Shown: positions 16,398-26,619 of the stretch, one piece after another
Numbering within the stretch: position 1 is the first letter of the stretch
Layout: each line of letters opens with the position of its first letter
Assembly (NCBI GenBank): GCA_028279365.1
Contig: JANQNX010000015.1
Coordinates: 78,641 to 142,640, forward strand
Origin: Gammaproteobacteria bacterium
GTDB lineage: Bacteria > Pseudomonadota > Gammaproteobacteria > Eutrophobiales > Eutrophobiaceae
Direction of reading: 5' to 3'
Length of the DNA: 64,000 nt
Made by a program: the position numbers and the translations under genes
Notes under the pieces: generated by a model
Database searches by the model: none
Told to the model about the DNA's origin: nothing
What the model saw: only the letters and a program-made list of their open reading frames with translations

Positions 16398-17743
16398 TCT
16401 CCATGTCGCTATCTCGAGCTGCAGCTGCCATTGACGCGATTCATGTCGGAGACGATGTGACGTTTCATGGCTGTAATACTGATACCCGAACTATCGAGCC
16501 AGACAGTTTATTTATCGCACTGCAAGGGGATAATTTCGACGGGCACGACTTTGTTGATATGGCAGAACAGAAACGCGCCTCATCGCTAATGCTATCGAGA
16601 CAGGTTGCGCACTCATTGCCTGCGCTGATGGTTGACGACACCAGAAAGTCAATGGGGCTATTAGCCAAACATTGGCGAGAACAGCTAGACATTCCGATGG
16701 TTGCGATTACCGGCAGCAATGGGAAGACAACGGTGAAAGAGATGGTCAAGTCTATCCTGTCGACAGTTGCTAGCGTGCATGCGACTAGTGGTAACTTCAA
16801 TAATGATATTGGTGTACCGCTGACACTGTTTGCAATGGATACATCACATCACTATGCCGTGATCGAGATGGGTGCCAACCACCTTGGTGAGATTGAGTGG
16901 CTTAGTGCTATTGCCCAGCCGAATGTTGCAGTGATTACGCAATGCGCACCGGCGCATCTTGAAGGCTTTGGCAGTATCGAGGGCGTGGCGCGCGCCAAGT
17001 CAGAAATATTTTCAGGTTTAAAACCTGGAGGAACGGCGGTGATTAATGCCGATGATAACTACGCCGGGTTCTGGTTAGATAAATCATCGCAACATGATCA
17101 TGTAAGCTTCGGTATTGAAACAGAGCAGGCTGATATCAGAGCCATCGATATTGATAGCGATAATGAAATGACGCGATTTACTCTGCTTGCCAATGACGAA
17201 AGCATTGTTATCAGTTTACCGTTGTTGGGCAGACATAATGTCATGAATGCATTGGCTGCCGCTGCCTGTTGTATCAGTCTTGATATACCACTGACCTCAA
17301 TTCAGGCTGGGTTACGGTCAATGACACCGGTCAAAGGTCGCTTGCAGATCAAACGGGGTTATCAAAACAGTAAAATCATTGATGATACTTATAACGCCAA
17401 TCCGGTTTCACTGAATGCTGCAATTAAGGTGCTGGCGTCTTATCAAGGTAAGCGCATCATGGTGCTGGGCGACATGGGAGAACTTGGTGATGATGCCAAG
17501 ACCATGCATGCGAATGCAGGCAAACAGGCATTGGAAATGGGCATTGACGCACTATACACCTTGGGAGAATTGAGTCAGTTTGCCCATGCCGCATTTGGTA
17601 AACATGCCCAGCATCACCAGTCACATGATGCACTGATCGGTGCGTTAAAACAGGTTGTAGACGATAACACGACCATACTGGTGAAAGGCTCACGCGCTAT
17701 ACAGATGGAACGCATAGTGAATGCCTTGACGGAGGAGCAATAA
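16394..17743 (+). CDS. murF: UDP-MurNAc-pentapeptide synthetase MurF
   Basis: MurF joins D-Ala-D-Ala to the UDP-MurNAc tripeptide, completing the pentapeptide. The 449-residue protein shows the N-terminal [20 protein letters not shown], the P-loop [14 protein letters not shown] (about residues 102-115), [12 protein letters not shown], and [11 protein letters not shown] near residue 332. All are typical of MurF. Its ATG overlaps the murE stop and mraY starts 2 bp after its own stop. Confidence 0.96.
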   Translation: MISMSLSRAAAAIDAIHVGDDVTFHGCNTDTRTIEPDSLFIALQGDNFDGHDFVDMAEQKRASSLMLSRQVAHSLPALMVDDTRKSMGLLAKHWREQLDIPMVAITGSNGKTTVKEMVKSILSTVASVHATSGNFNNDIGVPLTLFAMDTSHHYAVIEMGANHLGEIEWLSAIAQPNVAVITQCAPAHLEGFGSIEGVARAKSEIFSGLKPGGTAVINADDNYAGFWLDKSSQHDHVSFGIETEQADIRAIDIDSDNEMTRFTLLANDESIVISLPLLGRHNVMNALAAAACCISLDIPLTSIQAGLRSMTPVKGRLQIKRGYQNSKIIDDTYNANPVSLNAAIKVLASYQGKRIMVLGDMGELGDDAKTMHANAGKQALEMGIDALYTLGELSQFAHAAFGKHAQHHQSHDALIGALKQVVDDNTTILVKGSRAIQMERIVNALTEEQ

Positions 17744-17745
17744 CG

Positions 17746-18828
17746 ATGCTGCTCTGGTTAACTGAATACCTCAGCAATTTTGACAGTGGCTTTACTGTAT
17801 TTCGCTACCTTACCCTGCGTACTATTCTTGGTGTATTGACCTCGTTGTTTATTTCGCTGGTTTTTGGACCTTATTTAATTAAGCAACTCAGTAATAAACA
17901 AATTGGTCAAAGTGTGCGTGATGATGGCCCAGAGTCACATCTGGAAAAATCGGGCACACCGACAATGGGTGGCGCGTTAATTCTGATCTCGATTGCATTC
18001 AGTACCTTGTGTTGGGCTGATTTAGGTAATCGGTTTATCTGGGTTGTGTTGTTGGTGACGCTTAGCTTTGGTGTGATCGGTCTGGTCGATGATTATCGCA
18101 AGGTGATCTATAACAACTCGAAAGGATTACCAGCAAAATTTAAATACGGTTTGCAGTCGCTGATTGCGATTATCGCCGCCAGCTATTTATACCAAACCGC
18201 ATCGATTCCGGCCGAGACTGAACTGATTGTGCCGTTTGTTAAAGCCCTGGTGTTTGACCTAGGTTGGCTTTATATCATCTTGGCCTATTTTGTTGTCGTT
18301 GGATCGAGTAACGCGGTGAACCTAACCGATGGCCTGGATGGTTTGGCAATATTGCCGACTGTGATGGTCGCAGGTGCGTTAGCGATCTTTGCCTATGCTA
18401 CCGGGAATGTGCGTTTTTCAGATTACCTTGGAATCCCCTATGTCCCCGGCGTCGGTGAGGTAGCTATCTTTTGTGGCGCAATGGTCGGATCGGGTCTTGG
18501 CTTCCTCTGGTTTAACACCTATCCCGCGCAGGTATTCATGGGCGATATTGGCGCACTCTCGCTCGGTGCAGCGCTGGGAATTGTCGCAGTAGTGATTCGT
18601 CAGGAACTGGCTCTGTTCATTATGGGTGGTGTATTCGTTGTTGAGACCGTGTCCGTTATTTTACAGGTGACGTCATACAAGCTCACTGGCAAACGAATTT
18701 TTCGAATGGCACCACTACACCATCACTATGAATTAAAAGGTTGGCCGGAGCCGAGAGTGATCGTTCGTTTCTGGATTATTACCGTGATTTTGGTGTTGAT
18801 TGGTTTGGCTAGCCTCAAAGTACGTTGA
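17746..18828 (+). CDS. mraY: Phospho-MurNAc-pentapeptide transferase MraY
   Basis: MraY moves phospho-MurNAc-pentapeptide to undecaprenyl phosphate, forming lipid I at the inner membrane. The 360-residue protein is polytopic, with about ten TM segments. Motifs include [51 protein letters not shown] and the C-terminal [14 protein letters not shown]. The acidic residues of the active site ([13 protein letters not shown]) are present. The length matches E. coli MraY. Confidence 0.96.
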   Translation: MLLWLTEYLSNFDSGFTVFRYLTLRTILGVLTSLFISLVFGPYLIKQLSNKQIGQSVRDDGPESHLEKSGTPTMGGALILISIAFSTLCWADLGNRFIWVVLLVTLSFGVIGLVDDYRKVIYNNSKGLPAKFKYGLQSLIAIIAASYLYQTASIPAETELIVPFVKALVFDLGWLYIILAYFVVVGSSNAVNLTDGLDGLAILPTVMVAGALAIFAYATGNVRFSDYLGIPYVPGVGEVAIFCGAMVGSGLGFLWFNTYPAQVFMGDIGALSLGAALGIVAVVIRQELALFIMGGVFVVETVSVILQVTSYKLTGKRIFRMAPLHHHYELKGWPEPRVIVRFWIITVILVLIGLASLKVR

Positions 18829-18869
18829 GGAAAGCAGCTTTGTATAGTGTTGACAAACAGGAAAGATTA

Positions 18870-20219
18870 ATGAGTACGACTAAACAACAATACGATTATG
18901 TTGTTGTCGGTCTTGGCAAGACCGGTGTTTCCTGTGTGCGTTATTTACATGAACAAAATTTTTCTGTCGCAGCAATAGATACGAGAGATATCCCACCATA
19001 CCTGAATGAAATAAAACAAACCCATCCAGATGTCGATGTATTTACCGGTCAATTAGATCAGGAAGTATTGTTACGTGCTGACCATATCCTTATCAGTCCT
19101 GGAGTATCACTGCAAGAGGATGCTATTAAAGCCGCGCGTGAGAAAGGGGTTCCTGTTTATGGTGATATTGAATTATTTTGTCAGCAAGCCAAGGCACCGA
19201 TCATTGCCATAACCGGCTCGAATGGTAAAAGCACGGTGACGACGTTGATCGGCGAAATCGCAAGGCAGGCCGGAATCAATGTTGAAGTCGGTGGTAACCT
19301 GGGAACACCAGCGTTGGATCTGTTGCAACAAGCTGTTCCTGAATATTACATTTTAGAGTTGTCGAGTTTTCAACTTGACGCTACTTGTTCTCTTAATGCG
19401 GTTGCCAGTGTCGTATTAAATGTCTCACCGGATCATATGGATCGTTACGATAGTGTGGATAGTTACGCTGCGTCAAAACAAAAGATTTATCGCGGTGATG
19501 GTATCAATATTATCAATGTCGATGACCCTACAGTGGCAGCGATGCGCGATCAAAAAAGATCGATACTGACTTATTCGGTAGAAATTAATGCGTCTGTTGA
19601 TTTTGGTGTAACGGATATCGATGGTGAATCCTGGTTGTGCCAACATGGCAAGCCGATAATAAAACAATGCGAGTTAGGACTTAAAGGTAAACACAACCTG
19701 TCCAATGCGCTGGCAGCATTGGCGTTAGCGAAATGTTTGGATTTGCCAACTGAAGCAGCAATATCGGTGTTAAGCCGTTTTACTGGTTTGCCTCATCGTA
19801 GTCAAAAAGTTGCGAGTCTGGATGGTGTGGATTGGATTAATGATTCCAAGGCAACCAATGTCGGTTCCTGCATCGCATCAATCGAAGGCATGAGTCGTCC
19901 GGGTCAAATTATATTGATTGCGGGTGGTGATAGTAAGGAAGCTGATCTATCGGCATTAGCTGAAGTTGCTGGGCAACACCTTAAACACGCAGTACTTATT
20001 GGTGTTGATGCAAACAAAATAGCGAACGTAATCGACAAGCTTGTGCCTTATCAACATGCCAAGGATTTACCACAAGCTGTATCTTTAGCCGCAGCGCAAG
20101 CTAGCCCTGGTGATATCGTGTTACTCGCTCCTGCATGTGCCAGTCTCGACATGTTTGATAATTACCAGGTACGCGGTGAGCAGTTTGTTGCAGCAGTTCA
20201 AGCCTTGGAGAAGACCTGA
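18870..20219 (+). CDS. murD: UDP-MurNAc-L-alanine--D-glutamate ligase MurD
   Basis: MurD adds D-Glu to UDP-MurNAc-L-Ala. From ATG 18870 the product is 449 residues and begins STTKQQYDYVVVGLGKTG, a nucleotide-binding-like N terminus. The P-loop is [14 protein letters not shown] (about residues 110-123). SFQLD, LNVSPDHMDRY and NDSKATNVGS follow. An AGGAAAG lies 4-11 nt before this ATG; a TTG at 18825 would overlap mraY and add 15 unconserved residues, so it was not chosen. Confidence 0.94.
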   Translation: MSTTKQQYDYVVVGLGKTGVSCVRYLHEQNFSVAAIDTRDIPPYLNEIKQTHPDVDVFTGQLDQEVLLRADHILISPGVSLQEDAIKAAREKGVPVYGDIELFCQQAKAPIIAITGSNGKSTVTTLIGEIARQAGINVEVGGNLGTPALDLLQQAVPEYYILELSSFQLDATCSLNAVASVVLNVSPDHMDRYDSVDSYAASKQKIYRGDGINIINVDDPTVAAMRDQKRSILTYSVEINASVDFGVTDIDGESWLCQHGKPIIKQCELGLKGKHNLSNALAALALAKCLDLPTEAAISVLSRFTGLPHRSQKVASLDGVDWINDSKATNVGSCIASIEGMSRPGQIILIAGGDSKEADLSALAEVAGQHLKHAVLIGVDANKIANVIDKLVPYQHAKDLPQAVSLAAAQASPGDIVLLAPACASLDMFDNYQVRGEQFVAAVQALEKT

Positions 20220-21421
20220 TGCCGACTAATAGAAAAACACAGGCTACGGTCGCCTCTCACTATCACATTAAACATCGTTTGATTGCCGGTTACGACTTGT
20301 GGTTGATGGGCATTTCACTGCTGATCATTTGCGTAGGACTAGTAATGGTGACTTCGGCATCGGTATCAATAGCAGCGAATAATTTTGATGATCCGCTGCA
20401 CTATTTTTGGCGACAAGGGATAGCCGCAGGCATTGGGTTAAGTCTGGCGATATTACTGCTTAAAATACCTATGCGCTTCTGGGAAGTCATGAGTGTGCCG
20501 ATGTTGATTACCGCAATCGTTATGCTGATTATGGTATTGATTCCGGGTATTGGTAAGGAAGTGAACGGCAGTATGCGTTGGGTGCAACTCGGTCCGTTCT
20601 CACTGCAAGCATCCGAGCCGGTCAAGTTTTTTATAATCGCCTATCTGGCCGGTTATATCGTGCGTCATCAGGATACGGTACAAACTGACTTTGCCGGTTT
20701 TATACGTCCCATTGGCGTGCTGACATTGATCTCTGGTTTGTTATTGATGGAGCCGGATTTCGGTGCCAGTGTTGTATTGTTTGCGACCGCACTTGGCATG
20801 TTGTTTATGGGCGGCGTGCCGTTGAGTCGTTTTTTTGCATGGGTGGCTGTTGCTTTTAGTGCCCTGTTAACGCTGGCGATTCTCTCTCCCTATCGTATGC
20901 AACGTTTGATGAGTTTTGTTGATCCGTGGAAAGATCCTTACGACAGTGGCTTCCAGTTGACCCAGGCCTTGATTGCGTTCGGTCGTGGCGAATGGCTGGG
21001 TGTCGGTTTGGGTAGCAGCATTCAGAAGTTATTTTATCTGCCGGAGGCGCATACGGATTTTGTATTTGCCGTACTGGCAGAGGAGCTTGGACTCACCGGC
21101 AGTTTGATCATGATCCTGCTGTTTTCATTTATTGTCTGGCGAGCGTTTGTCATTGGTCATCTTGCTGAACGCGTGGAGAAATATTTTGCTGCCTATTTTG
21201 CCTATGGTATTGGTTTGATCATCGGGATTCAGGCTTACATTAACATTGGTGTGAATATGGGCGTGTTACCGACCAAAGGCTTGACCTTACCTTTGATGAG
21301 TTATGGCGGTAATAGCCTAATTACTTTTTGTATGTTGTTAGGTGTGTTGCTGCGAATCGAATATGAGAATCGTCAGGATACGCGCAACATTGTTTCCAAA
21401 GTGGTGACTGCCTATGCCTGA
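20219..21421 (+). CDS. ftsW: Septal SEDS peptidoglycan glycosyltransferase FtsW
   Basis: FtsW polymerises lipid II at the septum together with FtsI. The 400-residue protein has about ten TM segments of the SEDS fold. Family motifs include GIGKEVNGSMRWVQLGPFSLQ, QASEPVK, EPDFGASVVLF and DPWKDPYDSGFQLTQALIAF. The conserved catalytic Asp lies in the large periplasmic loop (FVDPWKDPYDSGFQ), and LPLMSYGGNSLI is near the end. It starts within the murD stop and overlaps murG by 8 bp. Confidence 0.95.
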   Translation: MPTNRKTQATVASHYHIKHRLIAGYDLWLMGISLLIICVGLVMVTSASVSIAANNFDDPLHYFWRQGIAAGIGLSLAILLLKIPMRFWEVMSVPMLITAIVMLIMVLIPGIGKEVNGSMRWVQLGPFSLQASEPVKFFIIAYLAGYIVRHQDTVQTDFAGFIRPIGVLTLISGLLLMEPDFGASVVLFATALGMLFMGGVPLSRFFAWVAVAFSALLTLAILSPYRMQRLMSFVDPWKDPYDSGFQLTQALIAFGRGEWLGVGLGSSIQKLFYLPEAHTDFVFAVLAEELGLTGSLIMILLFSFIVWRAFVIGHLAERVEKYFAAYFAYGIGLIIGIQAYINIGVNMGVLPTKGLTLPLMSYGGNSLITFCMLLGVLLRIEYENRQDTRNIVSKVVTAYA

Positions 21422-22490
21422 TAAAACCATATTGATCATGGCAGGCGGCACCGGTGGTCATGTTTATCCGGCACTGGCAGTTGCCGATTATCTCAAAGAG
21501 CGTGGCTTTGAATTATGCTGGTTGGGAACAGATAAAGGGCTTGAGTCAAGAGTCGTGCCTGAGCATGGCTATAAGCTGATGAAGATTAGTGTCAGTGGTG
21601 TTCGAGGTAAGGGTCTGTTGAAAATCTTTATGGCGCCGATCATGATTGTTATGGCCTTATCGCAGGCACTGGTTATTATGAAGCAACTAAAACCCTCAGC
21701 GGTATTAGGTATGGGTGGCTTTGCCAGCGGTCCAGGAGGGATTGCAGCCTGGTTAATGCGCATTCCTTTACTCATTCATGAGCAGAATGCGATCGCAGGT
21801 TTGACCAATAAGTTGTTGGCACCGTTTTCAAAAACAGTGATGTCTGCCTTTCCTAATGTGTTTACATCAGACAACGTGCATGTGCTTGGTAATCCGGTGC
21901 GTAACGAGATTACTGATATTGAACCGCCTTCGATGCTCCGTTACGAGCAAAGAGAGTCGTTACAAGTGTTAATACTTGGCGGTAGTCTTGGTGCCAAGGC
22001 GTTGAATGAAAGCGTGCCGGAGGCACTGGCTAAAATAGAAAAATGCCAGTTATCGATTCGTCATCAATGTGGCGTCAAACACGAAACCGCCACTCGGGAA
22101 AAATATTCCAGTTTAGGTCTTACTGCTGATGTACGACCTTTCATCGATAACGTTGCCGAGAGTTATCGTTGGGCAGATGTCGTCATTTGTCGTGCTGGTG
22201 CGTTAACGATTGCTGAGCTGGCTGCAACCGGTGTGGGTTCCATTCTGATTCCTTTCCCTTATGCAGTAGATGATCATCAAACCGCGAATGCGAAATACTT
22301 AACCGAGAGTGATGCGGGTATCTTGTTGCAAGAGAGTCAGTTATCGACGAGTAAATTAAAACAGTTGATCGAACGCTTTTGTCACTCGCGTCAGTACTGC
22401 ATTGATATGGCAAAAAATGCCCGCGCGTTGGCCAAGCCGGATGCCACCGCGAATGTTGCCAGACTGTGTATGGAGGTGGCCAATGCCTGA
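21414..22490 (+). CDS. murG: Lipid II synthase MurG (GlcNAc transferase)
   Basis: MurG adds GlcNAc to lipid I on the cytoplasmic face, giving lipid II. The 358-residue GT28 protein starts with [19 protein letters not shown] (about residues 6-24). [27 protein letters not shown] and [13 protein letters not shown] follow, then the donor-binding [17 protein letters not shown] (about residues 257-273). It overlaps ftsW at its start and murC at its end, by 8 bp each. Confidence 0.96.
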   Translation: MPDKTILIMAGGTGGHVYPALAVADYLKERGFELCWLGTDKGLESRVVPEHGYKLMKISVSGVRGKGLLKIFMAPIMIVMALSQALVIMKQLKPSAVLGMGGFASGPGGIAAWLMRIPLLIHEQNAIAGLTNKLLAPFSKTVMSAFPNVFTSDNVHVLGNPVRNEITDIEPPSMLRYEQRESLQVLILGGSLGAKALNESVPEALAKIEKCQLSIRHQCGVKHETATREKYSSLGLTADVRPFIDNVAESYRWADVVICRAGALTIAELAATGVGSILIPFPYAVDDHQTANAKYLTESDAGILLQESQLSTSKLKQLIERFCHSRQYCIDMAKNARALAKPDATANVARLCMEVANA

Positions 22491-23904
22491 CTTGCATTCA
22501 CATGGCATGGGCAGGGTTAAGCATATCCATTTTATAGGGATCGGTGGTGCCGGTATGGGAGGGATTGCTGAGGTATTGAGTAACCTTGGTTACACCGTTA
22601 CCGGTTCTGATATTAAAGAGAATATTGTGACGCGTCGTTTGCAGACACTCAATATTCATATTCTGATTGGGCATCAAATTGAAAACATAGGTGATGCCGA
22701 TGTTGTCGTAATTACCTCGGCGATTAAAGAAGATAATCCTGAGCTTCAAGCGGCAAGAGAAAACCGTATACCGGTGGTCAGGCGTGCTGAGATGCTTGCT
22801 GAGTTGATGCGCTTTAGTAAAGGCATTGCCATTGCCGGCACGCATGGCAAGACCACCACTACCAGCCTGGTCGCTAGTGTGCTTGCCGAAGGAAAATTGG
22901 ATCCAACTTACGTCATTGGTGGCTTATTAAATAGCTCAGGTAGTCATGCGAAATTGGGAAGCGGTAACTATATCGTGGCTGAAGCTGATGAGAGTGACGC
23001 ATCGTTTTTACACCTGTATCCGGTTATTTCAGTCATTACAAATATTGACGCAGATCATCTTGATACCTATGGCGGTGACTTTGCCAACTTGAGACATCAC
23101 TTTGTGGAATTTTTGCATCAACTGCCTTTTTATGGACTGGCAGTGTTATGCATTGATGATGAAGGTGTAAGGAAAATATTACCCGAGGTCACAAAACCGA
23201 TTGTGACTTACGGTATCGATTTTGAAGCGGACTACAACGCTGAATTACTGCGCCAGGAACATAACAAGACCTGGTTTAAGGTATCAACCAAACATAACAA
23301 GGACTGGCTTGAAGTCGAACTCAACTTACCGGGTAAACATAATCTGCTTAATGCATTGGCATCAATTGCGATAGCGCATCAACTCGGAATCAGGGACGAG
23401 GATATTATTCATGCTTTGAAAAATTTTCAGGGTATTTCCAGACGTTGCCATGTACGTGGCAATGTAATGATCAATAAACACGCCGTCACATTAATTGATG
23501 ACTACGCCCATCACCCGACTGAGATTAAGGCCTGTTTTAAAGCGATACAGCAAGGTTGGAAAGATTGTCGATTGGTCGTGATATATCAGCCTCATCGTTA
23601 TACCCGGATGCGCGATCTGTTTGAAGATTTTTGTCGGGTGCTATCTGTGGCCGATCACCTGTTAATCCTTGATGTTTATCCTGCAGGAGAAAAACCGATT
23701 ACAGGGGCTGATAGTCGATCACTGTGTCGTGCAGTTCGGTTGCGTGGCAAGGTCGATCCCATTTTCATCGAAGATGGTGACGCCATTCCCGAGATTCTTG
23801 AGGGTGTGATTGCAGATAACGATGTGTTGTTGACGTTGGGTGCTGGTGATATCGGTGCGACCTCAAGAAAATTATTTGAACATTATTCAGGAGCCGTCCA
23901 TTAA
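22483..23904 (+). CDS. murC: UDP-MurNAc--L-alanine ligase MurC
   Basis: MurC adds L-Ala to UDP-MurNAc, the first amino acid of the stem peptide. From ATG 22483 the product is 473 residues with [19 protein letters not shown] near residues 13-31. The P-loop is [12 protein letters not shown] and the acidic signature is [21 protein letters not shown] and YQPHRYTR follow. The start has GGAGGTGG about 4-11 nt upstream inside murG; the longer open frame from 22402 codes a Pro/Trp/Arg-rich non-family peptide and is rejected. Confidence 0.95.
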   Translation: MPDLHSHGMGRVKHIHFIGIGGAGMGGIAEVLSNLGYTVTGSDIKENIVTRRLQTLNIHILIGHQIENIGDADVVVITSAIKEDNPELQAARENRIPVVRRAEMLAELMRFSKGIAIAGTHGKTTTTSLVASVLAEGKLDPTYVIGGLLNSSGSHAKLGSGNYIVAEADESDASFLHLYPVISVITNIDADHLDTYGGDFANLRHHFVEFLHQLPFYGLAVLCIDDEGVRKILPEVTKPIVTYGIDFEADYNAELLRQEHNKTWFKVSTKHNKDWLEVELNLPGKHNLLNALASIAIAHQLGIRDEDIIHALKNFQGISRRCHVRGNVMINKHAVTLIDDYAHHPTEIKACFKAIQQGWKDCRLVVIYQPHRYTRMRDLFEDFCRVLSVADHLLILDVYPAGEKPITGADSRSLCRAVRLRGKVDPIFIEDGDAIPEILEGVIADNDVLLTLGAGDIGATSRKLFEHYSGAVH

Positions 23905-23909
23905 CCCGT

Positions 23910-24881
23910 ATGAGCTTACTCAGTGAATTTCCGGAGATACGATCACAATCGTTGATGAACAAGATGATGCAAACAAGTATTGATGAAACTGCGTTAAGAG
24001 GTGACCTTAAACGGGATGAGCCGATGTCACATCATACCTCATGGAAAACGGGAGGTAACGCTGATTTTTATTATAGCCCGGCTGATATAGAAGACCTTGC
24101 CATGTTCATAGCGATGTTGCCCAAGTCGTTGCCCATATTCTGGGTAGGCAATGGCAGTAATCTGCTAGTTCGCGATGCTGGCGTAAGCGGTGCCGTTGTT
24201 TCTATTGCCGGTGTGTTGGATAGCTTTGAGATATTGGGTGATAACAAACTGAAGCTAGGTGCTGGTCTGGCCTGTGCTAAGGCCGCTCGCAACGCTGCCA
24301 AACAGGGCCTATCCGGCATTGAATTTTTAGCCGGTATCCCTGGCACTATTGGTGGCGCGTTGGCGATGAATGCTGGTGCCTACGGCGGAGATACCTGGCA
24401 GTGTGTTGAACAAGTCGAAATAATGAATCGCAGTGGCGATGTCAGGACATTACAGCGTGAGCAATTTGAAGTGGCATATAGAAGCGTTTCTATTGCCAAG
24501 GATGAATGGTTTATCTCTGCAACGGTAAAACTGGAGAAGAAAGACAGCGAGAAAATTCGTGAACAGATCCGAACTATGCTTAGCGAAAGGGCTGATGCAC
24601 AGCCGCTTGGACAATTAAGTTGCGGTTCGGTGTTTCGTAACCCAGAAGGCGATTATGCTGCCCGATTAATTGAGGCTTGCGGACTCAAGGGTCATGCAAT
24701 AGGCGGTGCCTGCGTATCTGACAAACATGCCAATTTCATTATCAATACTGGATCAGCGACATCTACCGATATCGAGCAATTAATCGAACATGTCAGGCAC
24801 CGTGTTGCTGAGAAGTTTACTATCGAACTGATTCCTGAAGTGAGGATGATTGGTGACCAAGTTGACGAGGTGAGTCACTGA
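23910..24881 (+). CDS. murB: UDP-N-acetylenolpyruvoylglucosamine reductase MurB
   Basis: MurB reduces the enolpyruvyl group to lactyl, giving UDP-MurNAc, with FAD and NADPH. The 323-residue protein has HTSWKTGGNADFY near residue 35, the FAD-binding WVGNGSNLLVRDAG, EFLAGIPGTIGGALAMNAGAYGG, and the catalytic Ser in SCGSVFRNP. IEACGLKG and HANFIIN complete the signature. It starts 5 bp after murC and its stop overlaps the ddl start. An internal Met near residue 16 or 19 could also be the start. Confidence 0.95.
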   Translation: MSLLSEFPEIRSQSLMNKMMQTSIDETALRGDLKRDEPMSHHTSWKTGGNADFYYSPADIEDLAMFIAMLPKSLPIFWVGNGSNLLVRDAGVSGAVVSIAGVLDSFEILGDNKLKLGAGLACAKAARNAAKQGLSGIEFLAGIPGTIGGALAMNAGAYGGDTWQCVEQVEIMNRSGDVRTLQREQFEVAYRSVSIAKDEWFISATVKLEKKDSEKIREQIRTMLSERADAQPLGQLSCGSVFRNPEGDYAARLIEACGLKGHAIGGACVSDKHANFIINTGSATSTDIEQLIEHVRHRVAEKFTIELIPEVRMIGDQVDEVSH

Positions 24882-25834
24882 TGCAGTTGACGTCTTATAA
24901 ACCTGCCGGATTTGGCCATGTTGCTGTATTAATGGGTGGCGTATCTGCCGAGCGAGAGATATCACTCGAGAGCGGCCAGGCAGTGTTTGATGCATTGGTG
25001 AAAAAAGAGGTTGAAACCAGTTTGATTGATTTCAAACCCAATCAATTTCATCTATTGCAGGAAAATAATTTTGACCGTGTGTTTATTGCATTGCATGGAC
25101 GAGGTGGTGAGGATGGCACCATACAAGGGGCGCTTGAGACGATTGGCCTGCCTTATTCCGGTTCTGGTGTGATCGGTTCAGCACTGGCCATGGATAAGGT
25201 TCGCAGTAAAGCCATCTGGCAACAAGCCAATTTATCAACCCCTTTTGCCGTTGAACTGAATCAATCATCCGACTGGCAGGCAGTGGGCGAAAGACTCTCT
25301 TTTCCTCTGATGGTTAAGCCGGTCAGGGAAGGATCAAGTATCGGTGCGACAAAAGTCAATGCGATTGAAGAGCTGGAACCAGCCTGGCAAAAAGCGAACA
25401 GCCATGATCCAAGAGTCATGGCTGAAAAATGGATAGAGGGCGATGAATATACCGTTCCAATACTGAACAATCAGGTCTTACCCATGATTAAGCTTGAGAC
25501 CAAGCGCGAGTTTTATAACTACGAGGCCAAATATGAAGACGAAGACACAAAATATATTTGCCCTTGCGGACTTGATGGCAATCGTGAAAAGGATTTAGGT
25601 GAAATAGCATTAGCAGCATGCCAACAGCTGGATGTATCTGGTTGGGCCAGAGTCGACATGATGGTCGATGCCAATCAACAAGCATGGTTAATCGAGGTAA
25701 ACACCGTACCGGGTATGACCAGTCACAGCCTGGTACCGATGAGTGCAAAACAGGCCGGTATTGAATTTGAAGAACTGGTATTGCAGATACTTGCTTCAAG
25801 TTTTGCTAATGATTCAGAGGCAGGTCGCTTATGA
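24881..25834 (+). CDS. ddl: D-alanine--D-alanine ligase
   Basis: Ddl makes the D-Ala-D-Ala dipeptide used by MurF. The 317-residue ATP-grasp protein shows VAVLMGGVSAEREISLESG near residues 8-26. HGRGGEDGTIQGALE, PYSGSGVIGSALAMDK and PLMVKPVREGSSIG follow, with EVNTVPGMTSHSL near the end. The length and position between murB and ftsQ match DdlB. It overlaps both neighbours by 1-4 bp. Confidence 0.96.
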   Translation: MQLTSYKPAGFGHVAVLMGGVSAEREISLESGQAVFDALVKKEVETSLIDFKPNQFHLLQENNFDRVFIALHGRGGEDGTIQGALETIGLPYSGSGVIGSALAMDKVRSKAIWQQANLSTPFAVELNQSSDWQAVGERLSFPLMVKPVREGSSIGATKVNAIEELEPAWQKANSHDPRVMAEKWIEGDEYTVPILNNQVLPMIKLETKREFYNYEAKYEDEDTKYICPCGLDGNREKDLGEIALAACQQLDVSGWARVDMMVDANQQAWLIEVNTVPGMTSHSLVPMSAKQAGIEFEELVLQILASSFANDSEAGRL

Positions 25835-26580
25835 GTATGGATATGGTTGCCGACCCGCATAAGCTTGATTTCGACAAGCATTACCCGAACAGCCGAAGAC
25901 ATCGTTTACTAGGGAGTCTGCTAGCCGCTTTACTGATTAGTGTAACCGTTTGGGGCGGGATGCATTTATCCAAGCCTGATACCTTGCCGATAAAACAGGT
26001 GCGTATCGAGGGTGATTTTACTCACCTGTCGCCCGTCGACTTGCAGTTGCTCGTTACGGACAAGGTTCGGGGCGGTTTTTTTAGCCTTAATGTTGACGCA
26101 GTGAGACTTGCCTTGTTGGCAGAGCCTTGGGTGAATCAGGTGAGTGTGCAGCGAGTCTGGCCCGATGCCTTACGTGTGATTGTGACAGAGCAGATACCTG
26201 CTGTACGTTGGGGAGACAAAGGCCTATTAAATCAGCAAGGTGAATATTTTGAGCCTGAGCTGGTATCGATCCCACTAACACTACCGTTATTGTCGGGACC
26301 AAAAGGTTCGGAGGCCATGTTATTAAAACGGTTTTATGACATGCAACAGCAACTTCGAATGATTGGTTTCAATATTGTTTTGCTGTTACTTGATGAACGA
26401 CGAGCCTGGTCATTTGAACTCGACAGTGGTATTCGAGTCGTGTTGGGTCGTCGAGACTTTGAACAACGCTTTGAACGATTTTTAACGCTTATTCCAACTA
26501 CGCTATCCGGTCGACATCAACAAACTGAATCGATCGATATGCGATATACCAACGGGTTTTCTATCAAATGGAAAAAATAA
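25831..26580 (+). CDS. ftsQ: Cell division protein FtsQ
   Basis: A bitopic divisome protein that links early and late division proteins and binds FtsBL. The 249-residue product has a cytoplasmic tail of about 28 residues and one TM segment near 29-50. A POTRA domain begins IKQVRIEGDFTHLSPVDLQ, followed by the FtsQ domain with PWVNQVSVQRVWPDALRVIV and EQIPAVRWGDKGLLNQQGEY. These are typical family segments. It overlaps ddl by 4 bp and ftsA follows after 39 bp. Confidence 0.94.
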   Translation: MSMDMVADPHKLDFDKHYPNSRRHRLLGSLLAALLISVTVWGGMHLSKPDTLPIKQVRIEGDFTHLSPVDLQLLVTDKVRGGFFSLNVDAVRLALLAEPWVNQVSVQRVWPDALRVIVTEQIPAVRWGDKGLLNQQGEYFEPELVSIPLTLPLLSGPKGSEAMLLKRFYDMQQQLRMIGFNIVLLLLDERRAWSFELDSGIRVVLGRRDFEQRFERFLTLIPTTLSGRHQQTESIDMRYTNGFSIKWKK

Positions 26581-26619
26581 CAGTACCAACATATGTAGCT
26601 GATAACAGGCGGGCGCAGC

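Noticed and set aside
18849..18854. TTGACA just before murD as an internal promoter
   Set aside because: There is no -10 box at the right distance before the murD start.
22402..22482. Upstream extension of murC
   Set aside because: It lies inside murG, codes a Pro/Arg/Trp-rich peptide unlike MurC, and a strong ribosome site precedes ATG 22483.
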